Assembly: GCA_002025645.1 (NCBI GenBank)
Contig: CP018783.1
Location: forward strand, 620,001-684,000
DNA length: 64,000 bases
Direction of reading: 5' to 3'
DNA from: Curtobacterium pusillum
Lineage (GTDB): Bacteria; Actinomycetota; Actinomycetes; Actinomycetales; Microbacteriaceae
Part shown: positions 17,490 to 26,497 of the stretch, piece after piece
Position numbering within the stretch: the stretch's first letter is position 1
Layout: every line of letters begins with the position of its first letter
Program-made: the position numbers and the translations under genes
The notes under the pieces: model-generated
Databases searched by the model: none
What the model was told of the DNA's origin: nothing
The model's input: only the letters and a program-made list of their open reading frames with translations

Positions 17490-18461
17490 TCAGCCCTTGG
17501 CGAGGATGTCGACGACGAACACCAGCGTGGCGTTCTTCGGGATGCCCGAGCCCTCGGCGGGGTTCGCCCCGTAGCCGTCGTCCGGGGTGACGACGATGAG
17601 GACCTGCGACCCGATCTTCTGGCCGACCAGGCCCGTCACGAAGCCCTTGATGAGCGAGCCCTCGGAGATCGTGAAGGTCGTCGGGGCGCCCTTCGACCAC
17701 GAGGAGTCGAACTCCTTGCCGGTGTCGTAGACGACGCCCTTGTACTGGACCAGCGCGGTGTCGCCGTCCGCGATCGTGGCGCCGGTGCCCTGCTTGATGA
17801 CCTCAGGCGTGGTCTTCGTCGGCGCGGCGACGCCCTTCGGGATGGTGATCTCCGGCTCGCCGTCGGCCTTGTCCTTGACGGTCGGGAGCTTCGGGTCCTG
17901 CGTCTGCGGGGTGCCGTTCGACTTCGTCGGGGTCTGCGCCACCACGTCGGCGACGACGACGATCTCGCCGCCGGTGTTGAAGCCGAGCGCCGAGGACTGG
18001 CCGATCGCAGCGATGCGGTCGCCGACGTTCGCGCACGCGAGCAGCGCGCCGAAGCCGGTGCCGCCGACCGAGAGGACCTGCGGGTTGCCCTGGTCGAAGC
18101 CGACCGTGCCGAGCTTCTTCGCGTCGGAGGCCTGGTACACGCTGTACGACACCTGCGCGTAGTCGCCGTCCTTGAGCGCCTTGCCCGTGCCCTGCACGAC
18201 GGTGCTGGCCTGCGGCTTCTTCGCTGACAGTCCCTTGTCGAACTTCACCGTCGGGGCGGTCGTGCCACCGAACGCACCCGTGACGTCGATCGCCTTCGAG
18301 GCCGAACCGGGATCCGGGCAGGACCTGATCGCCGCCGCGGTGGCGCTCGACGACGCGCTCGGCGTGGCCGAGGAACCGGACGAACCGGATCCGGAGCACG
18401 CGGCGAGTCCCAGCACGACGGCGGGGACGAGGGCGATCGGGAGCAGACGCAGACGCTTCAC
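17490..18461 (-). CDS. FKBP-type peptidyl-prolyl isomerase lipoprotein with degenerate first domain
   Basis: A secreted lipoprotein of 323 residues: signal peptide with lipobox LAAC (Cys22), then a Ser/Ala-rich linker, an FKBP-like domain (about 50-165) that has lost most active-site aromatics, and a canonical FKBP domain (about 210-323: VQYKGVVYDTGKEFDSSW, SLIKGFVTGLVGQKIGSQVL, PDDGYG). It would catalyse Xaa-Pro isomerisation outside the membrane. GTG 18461 is the start. It lies directly upstream of dxr. Confidence 0.9.
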   Translation of the reverse strand: MKRLRLLPIALVPAVVLGLAACSGSGSSGSSATPSASSSATAAAIRSCPDPGSASKAIDVTGAFGGTTAPTVKFDKGLSAKKPQASTVVQGTGKALKDGDYAQVSYSVYQASDAKKLGTVGFDQGNPQVLSVGGTGFGALLACANVGDRIAAIGQSSALGFNTGGEIVVVADVVAQTPTKSNGTPQTQDPKLPTVKDKADGEPEITIPKGVAAPTKTTPEVIKQGTGATIADGDTALVQYKGVVYDTGKEFDSSWSKGAPTTFTISEGSLIKGFVTGLVGQKIGSQVLIVVTPDDGYGANPAEGSGIPKNATLVFVVDILAKG

Positions 18462-18467
18462 GAGGAC

Positions 18468-18944
18468 CTAGTCTGCCGCACGCACCGTGGTGTGCGGCGC
18501 GTGGTGCACAGGAAACGCGACGGACCGGGCGATGAAGCAGAGGTTCGACGCCGTGGCGTGCGCTGCTTCGGCGTCGGCGACGCGGTCCGCCTCGAGGATG
18601 GTCACGACCGGGTGCAGGGTCGCCTCGGTCAGCTCACCGGAGCCGTCCCGGTTGAGGTTCAGGCTCGCCGTCGCGCGGTCCTCGTAGTCGACGACGGTGA
18701 AGCCCTGCGTCACGGCGACGTGCAGGTAGCTGAGCATGTGGCACTGCGCGAGGGCGGCGACGACGAGTTCCTCGGGGTTCCACCGGTCGCGGTCGCCGCG
18801 GAACGTCGGGTCCGCGGAGCCCGCGATGTCGGGCTTGCCCGGTGCGACGACGTCGTGGTCACGGCCGTACTCGCGGTAGCCGCTCGTGCCGGTGCCACGG
18901 TCGCCGGTCCAGCGGACGGAGACCTCGTAGGAGTGGTCGGTCAC
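18468..18944 (-). CDS. OsmC/Ohr-family peroxiredoxin-like protein
   Basis: A 158-residue OsmC-family protein, thiol-dependent hydroperoxide reductases. The first active-site Cys is in VVAALAQCHMLSYLH (about residue 67) and the second in ASNLCFIARSV (about 139). GTG 18944 follows AAGGGG at seven bases; the frame is open much further upstream but that part is a shadow of the asparaginase gene. It lies 6 bases ahead of the FKBP gene and divergent from the asparaginase, with 33 bases between starts. Confidence 0.88.
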   Translation of the reverse strand: MTDHSYEVSVRWTGDRGTGTSGYREYGRDHDVVAPGKPDIAGSADPTFRGDRDRWNPEELVVAALAQCHMLSYLHVAVTQGFTVVDYEDRATASLNLNRDGSGELTEATLHPVVTILEADRVADAEAAHATASNLCFIARSVAFPVHHAPHTTVRAAD

Positions 18945-18965
18945 GGTGCGGCCCCTTCGGCTCGG

Positions 18966-18971
18966 TACGAT
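18966..18971 (+). promoter_or_regulatory. -10 element (TACGAT) for leaderless asparaginase gene
   Basis: TACGAT, spacer TGCGGC, ATG 18978. The predicted +1 is the A of the start codon. No Shine-Dalgarno sequence precedes the ATG. Confidence 0.55.
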
Positions 18972-18977
18972 TGCGGC

Positions 18978-19970
18978 ATGACGGTGAGCCCCGACGTCCG
19001 CACTGATCGCCATCCTCTCACCGCCGACGGGTCGGTCGAACTCGCGGTCCTCGACCGCAACGGGTTCGACGAGAGCCGCCACGTCGGCGCCGGTGTGGTG
19101 GTGTCGGCCGACGGCACCGTCATCGACTCCGTCGGCGACGTGCAGGCGAGCATCTACCCCCGATCGACGATGAAGCCCTTCCAGGCACTCGCCGTCCGGC
19201 GTGCCGGGGCGGTGTTCTCCGACGAGGAGCTCGTGCTCACCACGGCGAGCCACGCCGGCACGGCCGCGCACCAGGCGATCGCGCTCCACATGCTCGAGTC
19301 GTTCGACCACGTCGAGGCCGACCTCGGCTGCCCGCCGGACCTGCCGTTCGACCGGGCGACCGCGCGCACCATGACCGAGCCCCGGAGGCTGGCGATGAAC
19401 TGCTCCGGCAAGCACGCCGGCATGCTCGCGGCCTGCCGGGTCAACGGGTGGGACGAGGAGACCTACCTCGACATCACGCACCCGCTCCAGCAGCGCGTCC
19501 GTTCGACCGTCGAGGAGTTCACGCACGAGACGGTCGACGTCGTCGGCACCGACGGGTGCGGTGCCCCCGTGTTCCCGCTCACCCTGGCCGGACTCGCTCG
19601 CGGGTTCGCGGGCGTCGTCGCACGTGCCGAGGCCGACACCGCTGCGCTGACCGACGCGGTGCTCGACCACCCGTGGGCGATCGACGGCGTCGGACGCGCC
19701 AACACCGTGACGATCGAGCGGCTGCGGGTGCTCGCGAAGCTCGGGGCCGAGGGCGTCATGGTCATGGGCCTCCCCGGTGGAGCAGCCGTGGCGGTGAAGA
19801 CCCTCGACGGGGCGCAGCGTGCCGGGACGCTGGCCGCGCTCACCCTGCTCGAGCGCAACGGCCTGGTGGACGCGGCGGGTGTCGCCGACGTGATGGCAGC
19901 GACGGGCGAGAAGGTCCTCGGCGGAGGTGTGCGGGTGGGCGTCCTGCGAGCCGGCGACGGGCTCCGCTGA
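18978..19970 (+). CDS. L-asparaginase II family protein
   Basis: A 330-residue protein of the Rhizobium-type asparaginase family (PF06089), distinct from the E. coli AnsA/AnsB fold. Conserved parts visible are GSVELAVLDRNGFDESRHVG, YPRSTMKPFQALAVRRAG with the SxxK pair, TTASHAGTAAHQAIA, NCSGKHAGMLAAC and VVGTDGCGAPVFPLTLAGLA. It should convert Asn to Asp and ammonia. I chose ATG 18978 by the TACGAT box; the frame upstream overlaps the divergent OsmC gene. Confidence 0.9.
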   Translation: MTVSPDVRTDRHPLTADGSVELAVLDRNGFDESRHVGAGVVVSADGTVIDSVGDVQASIYPRSTMKPFQALAVRRAGAVFSDEELVLTTASHAGTAAHQAIALHMLESFDHVEADLGCPPDLPFDRATARTMTEPRRLAMNCSGKHAGMLAACRVNGWDEETYLDITHPLQQRVRSTVEEFTHETVDVVGTDGCGAPVFPLTLAGLARGFAGVVARAEADTAALTDAVLDHPWAIDGVGRANTVTIERLRVLAKLGAEGVMVMGLPGGAAVAVKTLDGAQRAGTLAALTLLERNGLVDAAGVADVMAATGEKVLGGGVRVGVLRAGDGLR

Positions 19971-19980
19971 CCGGTCCTGC

Positions 19981-20025
19981 CCGGTCCGGTCCGGCCCGGC
20001 CCGGCCCGGTCCGGTCCGGCCCGGT
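19981..20025. repeat. Pentanucleotide tandem repeat (CCGGY)9
   Basis: Nine perfect units of CCGGT or CCGGC lie between the converging asparaginase and 20033-20725 genes; a looser copy starts at 19971. CCGG is self-complementary, so either strand can fold on itself. It could act as a bidirectional terminator and is a slippage-prone site. Confidence 0.7.
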
Positions 20026-20032
20026 CCGCGCG

Positions 20033-20725
20033 TCACGGGTCGAGCTCCGGCAGGACCGGTGACACCGGGACGCCGGTCGTCTCGTCGCGCCGACGGACGG
20101 AGCACCCGTACCGGGTGACCTCGACCACGAGATCCCACGTCCTCGGCACCTGACCGGGTCCGGCCACGAGCACCACCGTCGTGGGGTCACGCGCGCCGAC
20201 GTCGCAGACGACGGCCGCGGTGCCGGCGGGCATCGGTGGGCATCGCTCGTCCTGGCTCGCGACGAGGGTCCGCAGTTCCGGCGCGCTCGCGACCCGGATC
20301 GATGTCCCCGAGGCCGCCGCGGCCGCGCGGGCCTGTGCAGCGACCGCTCGGAAGACCGCCACCGCGAGGACGCCGGTGCCGACGACCGCGATGTGGGTGG
20401 GGCCACTGCCCTCGGCGCCGATCGTGCGCCCATCGTCCGTCGAACCGAGCACGATCATGGGCAGCGCAGGCGGCCCCGCGTCGTCCGACGGTCCCGGCGC
20501 CACCACCACAGGGCCGATCGTCGTGACGGCGGCGGCGTCCGGCCGCGCCGCCTCGGCCCCCGCCGCCCGTGTGGCGCGGACGAGCAGGACGTCGATCACC
20601 GCACAGCACGCTGCCGCGACGAAGAACACCGCGCGAGACGTCCCTGCTACCGGTGCCACGACGCCGGCAACCGTCACGGCGACCGCCGCACCGACGAGGA
20701 CGCATCGAGCGGCGAACGGTGTCAT
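20033..20725 (-). CDS. Hypothetical membrane-anchored protein after the FHA cluster
   Basis: Not recognised. The 230 residues show two N-terminal hydrophobic helices (CVLVGAAVAVTVAGVVAPVA; AVFFVAAACCAVIDVLLV), a Pro/Ala linker, and a soluble C-terminal part containing IVLGSTDDGRTI and GTTVV-like beta strands (TAAVVCDVGARDPTTVVLVA), including a third hydrophobic-Ala helix. The topology, two helices then a cytosolic domain, and the location next to the kinase-MoxR cluster suggest it belongs to the same system. The start could also be GTG 20743. A strong terminator separates it from the FHA gene. Confidence 0.6.
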   Translation of the reverse strand: MTPFAARCVLVGAAVAVTVAGVVAPVAGTSRAVFFVAAACCAVIDVLLVRATRAAGAEAARPDAAAVTTIGPVVVAPGPSDDAGPPALPMIVLGSTDDGRTIGAEGSGPTHIAVVGTGVLAVAVFRAVAAQARAAAAASGTSIRVASAPELRTLVASQDERCPPMPAGTAAVVCDVGARDPTTVVLVAGPGQVPRTWDLVVEVTRYGCSVRRRDETTGVPVSPVLPELDP

Positions 20726-20792
20726 CCCCTCAGCGCACCACACCGCGCCCGAGCGTCAGGGTCACCCGGCGTCAGTTGTGCACAGGACTGCA

Positions 20793-20821
20793 CGGGGCTC
20801 CCCTGTTGAGGAGGAGCCCCG
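20793..20821 (-). terminator. Terminator of the kinase-to-FHA operon
   Basis: CGGGGCTCC (20793-20801) pairs perfectly with GGAGCCCCG (20813-20821) around an 11-base loop, 6 bases past the stop of the zinc-ribbon FHA gene. Confidence 0.8.
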
Positions 20822-20826
20822 AAGCG

Positions 20827-22602
20827 TCACTGCACGAGGAAGAACTGCTCCCCGATGTCCACGCGTGCGCCGCGCTCCACCCGGTACCGACGACCCGGCT
20901 CACAGCGACGGATCGAGCCGTCGATGTGCCGGACGACGGTGCCGTTGCCGGAGAACCGATCGGACACCCACAGGTCGTCACCGTCGCGACCGAGCTCGAG
21001 ATGGGTCTTCGAGACCGACTTGCCCGGGTCGTGCACGGTCAGCAGGTCGTCGAACCGCTCGCCCGGCTGCGGACGCGGGAGTCGTCCGACCAGGCCCGTC
21101 CCGTGCACGCCGAACCGCTCACCCGTGCTGAAGTGCAGCACGAAGGGCGCACGGGTCGGGGTCTTGGTGACGATGCGGGTCTCGTCGACGTCGTCCTCGA
21201 GGTCGCCGTCGGCACTGGTCGGAGCACCGTCGGCCGTCGGGAGCGGCAGCACGGGGCCGGTCATGCCCGGCACCGGTGGGAGCGGGGCGGCGGCCGGAAC
21301 GCCGATCGCGGCGGTGTCCGGGGCGGACGGCGCCGACGACGGGTGCGTCGCGGACCCGGGTGCCGTCGGAGGAGCGTACGAAGCGTCGTCCGGGGCGTCA
21401 GCGGGCGGCTCGTCGACGACCGGGGCCGCGTGGACGCCACGCTGTCTGAGCGGGGTGCGCGGGGTCTCCTCCGGCACCGCACCCACGGAGTCGGACGGCA
21501 CCTCGGTGGACGGCGCGGTGGCCGGCTCGACGACGTCGTCCGCGCTGGCCTCGTCGGCGTCAGCGGGAGCGTCAGAGCCAACTTCGGGTTCGGCTTCGGC
21601 GTCTCCGTCAGCGCCTTCAGAGTCGTCCGCCGCCCAGTCCGGCCGGTCCATCGGCAGCGGGACGATCGGGCCGGTGAAGGCAGCCGTCACGGCGGGACGC
21701 ACCGCACCGCACTCGGCGCAGAAGATGTCGTCCGGCTCGAGCTGATGACCGCACACGTGGCACGTGGTGACCTGGTTCACCGGGTTCACCAGGGGTGTCG
21801 GGCGCAGCGGACGACGATCGACGAGGGGCTCGACGACGGCCGTGTCGTTCGCCTGCGGCGGCGAGACCACTTCGGGCGCTCCGGTCGGCTCGGCGATGTC
21901 GTCCTCGACGGGCTCGGCGGCGGCCTGTGCGCTCGGACGTCCGACCCACCAGGACGGGCCGGCGGGGGCGGCGGGGGGTGCCTGCTCGTCGGGACGGCTC
22001 CACACCGGCGCAACGGCCGGCGCGGCGGCCGCTGCCGGGTCCTCGTGTACGGGTGCGGGCGATTCCGACCGCTCGGCGAGGCGGGTCACCTCGGGGTCCT
22101 CGGGCTCGGAGGGGTAGGCGTTCGGGTCGAGTGGCGGCTCGACCGGCTCCGGTGCGAAGGGCTGCTCCGGTGCCGCGGGCGGCTGCGGCGCCTCCGGCCG
22201 CGCGGGAGCCGGCGGGACGTCGGCGCCGCGCTGCTCCTGACCGGCCCAGTCCGTGAGCCCGGAGCCGCCTCCGTGCACGTGCGTCGGAGCGGTGCGCGGG
22301 GCGTGGTCGTCGGGACGCTGGACGGGGACGGCCGCCGGCGGCTGCTCGTCGGAACGGTCGGTTCCGGTGAGCCACGCGCGGGTGGCGGGGTCGAGGGTCG
22401 CCTCGGGCAACCAGGCGTCGGTGGCGGGATCTTGGCGACGCCCGTGCACATCGGGCTGCTGCAGGGGCGGCGGCGGGGCCTGTTCGACCGGCGGCTGAGC
22501 GGCGGGGCGTCGGCTCGCTGCAGCGGTCACCGCACGCCCGCACTCACCGCAGAAGATCGCTCCGTCCGGGAGCATCGATCCGCAGTGTTCGCATCTGATC
22601 AC
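20827..22602 (-). CDS. Zinc-ribbon and FHA domain protein
   Basis: A 591-residue phosphothreonine-reader candidate. Domains: a zinc ribbon at 4-22 (CEHCG, CGECG), a long Pro/Ala/Glu-rich disordered region, a second zinc ribbon near 282-300 (CHVCG, CAECG), a second disordered acidic stretch, and an FHA domain at about 490-591 (GLVGRLPR, KSVSKTHLEL with the conserved Ser/His, SGNGTVV). DETRIVTKTPTRAP just before the FHA domain is a possible phosphorylated segment. ATG 22602 overlaps the upstream stop (ATGA). It is the last gene of the operon led by the kinase. Confidence 0.85.
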   Translation of the reverse strand: MIRCEHCGSMLPDGAIFCGECGRAVTAAASRRPAAQPPVEQAPPPPLQQPDVHGRRQDPATDAWLPEATLDPATRAWLTGTDRSDEQPPAAVPVQRPDDHAPRTAPTHVHGGGSGLTDWAGQEQRGADVPPAPARPEAPQPPAAPEQPFAPEPVEPPLDPNAYPSEPEDPEVTRLAERSESPAPVHEDPAAAAAPAVAPVWSRPDEQAPPAAPAGPSWWVGRPSAQAAAEPVEDDIAEPTGAPEVVSPPQANDTAVVEPLVDRRPLRPTPLVNPVNQVTTCHVCGHQLEPDDIFCAECGAVRPAVTAAFTGPIVPLPMDRPDWAADDSEGADGDAEAEPEVGSDAPADADEASADDVVEPATAPSTEVPSDSVGAVPEETPRTPLRQRGVHAAPVVDEPPADAPDDASYAPPTAPGSATHPSSAPSAPDTAAIGVPAAAPLPPVPGMTGPVLPLPTADGAPTSADGDLEDDVDETRIVTKTPTRAPFVLHFSTGERFGVHGTGLVGRLPRPQPGERFDDLLTVHDPGKSVSKTHLELGRDGDDLWVSDRFSGNGTVVRHIDGSIRRCEPGRRYRVERGARVDIGEQFFLVQ

Positions 22603-25085
22603 GGGTTGCCTCTGTCCTCACTCGGCCGTCCACGACGCTCGCCGGCCTGCAGGCCATCGTAGTCACGAGGCTCCCCCGGACCCTGGCCGCGGCCGGAGCG
22701 CGGGCGTCGTCGGCCGACGACCGATGCCACGGAGACTCCGGCCGATCGCGACGCGTCGGCGATCCGCAGGGACCGGAGCGACACAGCTGCCCGGATGCGT
22801 TCCTTGCGCGTTCGCCCCGTTCGCAGGCTCGCGATCGCGTCGTCCGCGGCGGACCACATCCGGTCGGCCGCGGTCACGTCGGCGTCGTTCGGCCCGAACA
22901 CCGATCGGTCAGCGAGCGCAGCCAGTCCGGTGCCACCGTCACCCGGTGCGCCGACGACCGCTTCGCGCCGGGTCGCCGAGCGCCCGACGTCGTGGCCGCG
23001 GTCGATGAGGGCGTCACGGTACTCGTCCCACGCGCCGACGATCCGCGCCCGCGGGGTCCCCGCCCGACGTCGCCGTCGGCGTCGGATCCGCTTCAGGAGC
23101 ACGATCACGCCGAACGGCAGCAGCACGAGGGCCACGAAGCCGAGCGTCGCGAGCACCCACGGCAGCGCTGCGAGCAGGATCTGCAACCACAGCGGCTGGA
23201 CGGGCGGGGTGTTGCGGTCACTCTGCGGCGGTGCCTGCTGCGACTGGTCCTGCTGCTCGGCCGGGGGCGGCGGGACGACGGTCTCCGGTCGTGTGACCGG
23301 CTGCGGCGTCTGCTGCTGCTCGTCCGGGATGTCCCGGACGGTCGGGTTCGGGTCGATCATGACCCACCCCCACTGGGCCGTGTCGACCTCGATGCGTGCG
23401 GTGACGTCCGACCCGCGGAAGGTGGTCGTGCCGCCCGAGGTCGTCCCTTCGGCGGCGCTCCCTCCGGCGTCACCACCGGCCGAGAACCCCATGACCACGC
23501 GGGCCGGGAACCCGAGCTGGTTCGCCATCAGGGCCGCGGCGGCCGCGTACTGCTCCTGGTCGCCGATCATCAGCGGGGACGTGAGGAGTTCCTGGATCCG
23601 GTCCGCACCGTGCCCCGATCGGCTCGCACGGTCGTCGCCGACCCCGTGGCTCACGTACCCGTTCCGCTTGAGCTCCTGCACCATCGCCACGAGCTTCGCG
23701 CCGTCGGTCTCGGCATCCCCCGTGTACGCGTCCACCGTGTCGCGGACCGCGTCCGGCACCGACCGCGGTGTCGGGATCGAGGCACCGCCGGGACGCGCCG
23801 AGGCGAGCTGGTCGTCGGTCGGTTGGTCCGGCACCACCGCGGTCAGGTCGTACCGGGTGCCGTCGCCGACACCGCCGACGACGGCACCGGTCGCGGTGGA
23901 GCCGTTGTAGAAGAACGCTCCACGTTCCTGCTCGGCGCCCGACCCGGTGAAGTCCACCCGTTCGAGGTCGCCGACGGTGGGCAGCCACACACCGCTGTAC
24001 CCGTCGACGGTGACGCCGACGCGCACCGTCGTGCCCTGCACGCCGCGGACGTCGACGGACGTCGGGACCCGTTCGAAGGTCCCGGAGGCGGTCGAACCGT
24101 CGGCACCGCCGACGCGGTAGACGACACCGTCGTACGTGTCGAGCGTCGCGATGCGCACGAACCCGTTCTCGGGCAGGCCGGTCACCCGCAGCTGAGTGGT
24201 GTCGGACTCGGTCTGCTCCTCGTAGGCACGGAACCCGCTCAGCGGGCTGACGTAGTCCCTCGGGTCGAAGGGCTTCACCACATCGGTCCGCGCGACGGTC
24301 CGGCCGACCGAGGGCGGTGCCACGAGCCCCAGACCGGTCGCGACGACGGCCGCGGCGACGATGGTGCCGGTCCCCACGAGCGCAGGCCGGAGGACCGACC
24401 GCGCGAGCGGGACCCGCGCACCGATGGTGGTCGCCACGGCGACCGCCCGCCGCGCGTGCCGCACGGTCAGCGCCCACACGAGCGCGATCCCGGTGAGTGC
24501 GACTGCCGTCACGATGGACGTGTCCAGACGGCTCGGCCCGATCACCACACCGGCTGCGAAGAGCACCAGCGCCGGGATGCTCGCCAGTTCCTGCCTGGAG
24601 GCACGGGTCGCCACGCTCACGGCCGTCACCGTCGCGACGAGCAGCGTCGCGAAGAACGGCACGAGCAACGCCTCGTAGGAACCGACCGGCAGGCTGATGG
24701 TCACCAGCCGCTTCCAGCCGAGGGCGACGCCGGCGAAGAGGTCGACCAGGCCCTGCCCGGTCGGGAGGATCCCGTTGGCCTGACCCGGGACGGCAGCCGG
24801 GACGCCGGTGAGGGTGAAGACCGCGACGGTCGCGACGGCGACGACCGCGGTCGGGAGCCGGAACACCGTGCCGACGAGGGCGACCAGGGTGCCGAACACC
24901 ACCGCCGTCACCGCGGCCACGATCATGGAGTCGTCACGGTAGACGGGCCACCACGCCACACACGCCACGGCCAGGAGCAGCCAGGTCGCGAGGGTCCCAC
25001 CGACCAGCCGCGACGGCGCGAGCCGGCGGGCATCGCGGCGGACCGTCTTCCGGGCCCGCGTCTCCGGGGGTGCCGCGACGCTCAT
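22599..25085 (-). CDS. Transglutaminase-fold membrane protein lacking catalytic Cys and His
   Basis: An 828-residue protein of the TgpA type: about six N-terminal membrane helices (residues 30-240), an extracytoplasmic region with the transglutaminase-like core (about 480-590), a Pro/Gln-rich linker, one more helix (about 640-665: LLAALPWVLATLGFVALVLL) and a cytosolic tail. In the core, the position of the nucleophilic Cys is Gln (DQEQYAAAAALM, about 510) and HAWVEV is replaced by TARIEV (about 562); the Asp in MIDPNP remains. So enzymatic crosslinking is unlikely and a binding role is inferred. ATGA overlaps join it to both neighbours. Confidence 0.85.
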   Translation of the reverse strand: MSVAAPPETRARKTVRRDARRLAPSRLVGGTLATWLLLAVACVAWWPVYRDDSMIVAAVTAVVFGTLVALVGTVFRLPTAVVAVATVAVFTLTGVPAAVPGQANGILPTGQGLVDLFAGVALGWKRLVTISLPVGSYEALLVPFFATLLVATVTAVSVATRASRQELASIPALVLFAAGVVIGPSRLDTSIVTAVALTGIALVWALTVRHARRAVAVATTIGARVPLARSVLRPALVGTGTIVAAAVVATGLGLVAPPSVGRTVARTDVVKPFDPRDYVSPLSGFRAYEEQTESDTTQLRVTGLPENGFVRIATLDTYDGVVYRVGGADGSTASGTFERVPTSVDVRGVQGTTVRVGVTVDGYSGVWLPTVGDLERVDFTGSGAEQERGAFFYNGSTATGAVVGGVGDGTRYDLTAVVPDQPTDDQLASARPGGASIPTPRSVPDAVRDTVDAYTGDAETDGAKLVAMVQELKRNGYVSHGVGDDRASRSGHGADRIQELLTSPLMIGDQEQYAAAAALMANQLGFPARVVMGFSAGGDAGGSAAEGTTSGGTTTFRGSDVTARIEVDTAQWGWVMIDPNPTVRDIPDEQQQTPQPVTRPETVVPPPPAEQQDQSQQAPPQSDRNTPPVQPLWLQILLAALPWVLATLGFVALVLLPFGVIVLLKRIRRRRRRRAGTPRARIVGAWDEYRDALIDRGHDVGRSATRREAVVGAPGDGGTGLAALADRSVFGPNDADVTAADRMWSAADDAIASLRTGRTRKERIRAAVSLRSLRIADASRSAGVSVASVVGRRRPRSGRGQGPGEPRDYDGLQAGERRGRPSEDRGNP

Positions 25086-26497
25086 GCGGCCGCCGCCGAT
25101 CGGTGCAGGGCGTGGCGCAGGTCGTCGAGGTAGCCGATCGTCATGACGGTGAGTCCGGCGACGCGGAGGAACCGCGGTTGCGCCTCGGGTTCGCAGATGA
25201 CGGCGACGACCTCGACGCCGACGGGGAACCGTGTCGCAGCCAGCCGCAGCGCGGGCAGCTCGACGGTCGACCCGACGACGAGGAAGGCGACGGAGATCCC
25301 CGCGGTGTCGCTGCCGACGATGCGCGACACCTCCGCGATCGGCAGGCAGGCGTCTGCGAGGCCCACGGAGGCGAAGTCGTCGAGCAGCCGCGTCGGGGTC
25401 ACCGTGGGCAGCGACCGCACCGCGTACACCGCGCGCTTCGCGAACTCGGGCGTGCGCTCGGAGACGACGACGGAGACCTCCCGGCCGTCCCGGATGGCCC
25501 GTGTCCCGAGGGACGCCGCAGCGCTGACCGCGAGCTCGAACTCCTCGTCGTCGGCGAACTCGGCGCGCGAGAGTCCCAGCGCCACCACCAGATGTGACCG
25601 TCGGGTGTCCTCGAACTGCCGGACCATCAGCGCACCCGACTTCGCCGTCGACTTCCAGTGGATCGTTCGCGGGTCGTCGCCGGGCATGTACTCGCGGATG
25701 GCGTGGAAGGCGATGTCCGAGGGTGAGAGGTCCGTCGTCGCCTGGCCCTCGAGGTCACGGACGAGCCCCGTGCTCGTCGACGGGATCGCGATGGTCCGCG
25801 GGTGCACGATGACCTGCTCGCGCGCCGTCCACACGATCTCCCGGCGCACCAGACCGACGGGGTCCGCACGCACACCGGTCACCGGGCCCACGTCGAGCAC
25901 CCCGCGCCGGACGGTCGGCACCGGGACCTCCTGCTCGAAGGTCCCCCGGGAGCCGATCGACGGGATCGCCACGTCGACGAGCCCAGTCCCCACCGGGACC
26001 TCGACCGTGATCGGCACCGACGGCAGGCGGACCGGGTTCTCGGCGGTGACGACGACACCAGCCGGGTCCCCCACCGCCACCCGGTGCTGCGGCAGCCGCA
26101 TCCGGATCACCAGACGCGACCGACCGATGAGCGCGACGGCCGCGACGACCACCAGGAGCGCACCCGCGAAGCCGACCACGACGACCTCACGCAGCCCGAA
26201 ACGGTACCCGAGCACGAACGCGACGAGCGTGAGTGCTGCCACCGTCCATCCCAGGCCGGTGACCACGGCCGAGAGCTCTGCCCACCCACGCTTGACGAGC
26301 CTCCAGGCCGTCGACCAGGCCCTGGCGAGACCGACGACAGCATCCGCTGCCACGCCCTCACGGTCCCCGACCAGCCGTGTGCGGACGTTCGTGAGGCCGG
26401 CGACCGTCCCCGTGCGCTCGTACGCCGTCGTCCCGCGACGCGACCGCGTCGAGGACGGGCGGCGCGACCGCGTGGAGACGGGCCGGCGGTCGGTCAC
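25082..26497 (-). CDS. DUF58 domain protein
   Basis: A 471-residue membrane-associated protein. An N-terminal basic region is followed by two helices (about 80-145: VTGLGWTVAALTLVAFVLGY; VVVVGFAGALLVVVAAVALI), an Ig-like beta region and the DUF58 domain (about 240-300) with the signature REYMPGDDPRTIHWKSTAKS. A VWA-like domain forms the C-terminal half (SHLVVALGLSRAEF). DUF58 proteins nearly always pair with MoxR ATPases, as here through ATGA coupling, and are thought to act as chaperone-assisted envelope modules. Confidence 0.9.
   Translation of the reverse strand: MTDRRPVSTRSRRPSSTRSRRGTTAYERTGTVAGLTNVRTRLVGDREGVAADAVVGLARAWSTAWRLVKRGWAELSAVVTGLGWTVAALTLVAFVLGYRFGLREVVVVGFAGALLVVVAAVALIGRSRLVIRMRLPQHRVAVGDPAGVVVTAENPVRLPSVPITVEVPVGTGLVDVAIPSIGSRGTFEQEVPVPTVRRGVLDVGPVTGVRADPVGLVRREIVWTAREQVIVHPRTIAIPSTSTGLVRDLEGQATTDLSPSDIAFHAIREYMPGDDPRTIHWKSTAKSGALMVRQFEDTRRSHLVVALGLSRAEFADDEEFELAVSAAASLGTRAIRDGREVSVVVSERTPEFAKRAVYAVRSLPTVTPTRLLDDFASVGLADACLPIAEVSRIVGSDTAGISVAFLVVGSTVELPALRLAATRFPVGVEVVAVICEPEAQPRFLRVAGLTVMTIGYLDDLRHALHRSAAAA

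Noticed and set aside
18945-20138. Long N-terminal extension of the OsmC gene frame
   Set aside because: It is antisense to the asparaginase gene; the GTG at 18944 with AAGGGG gives the normal family length.
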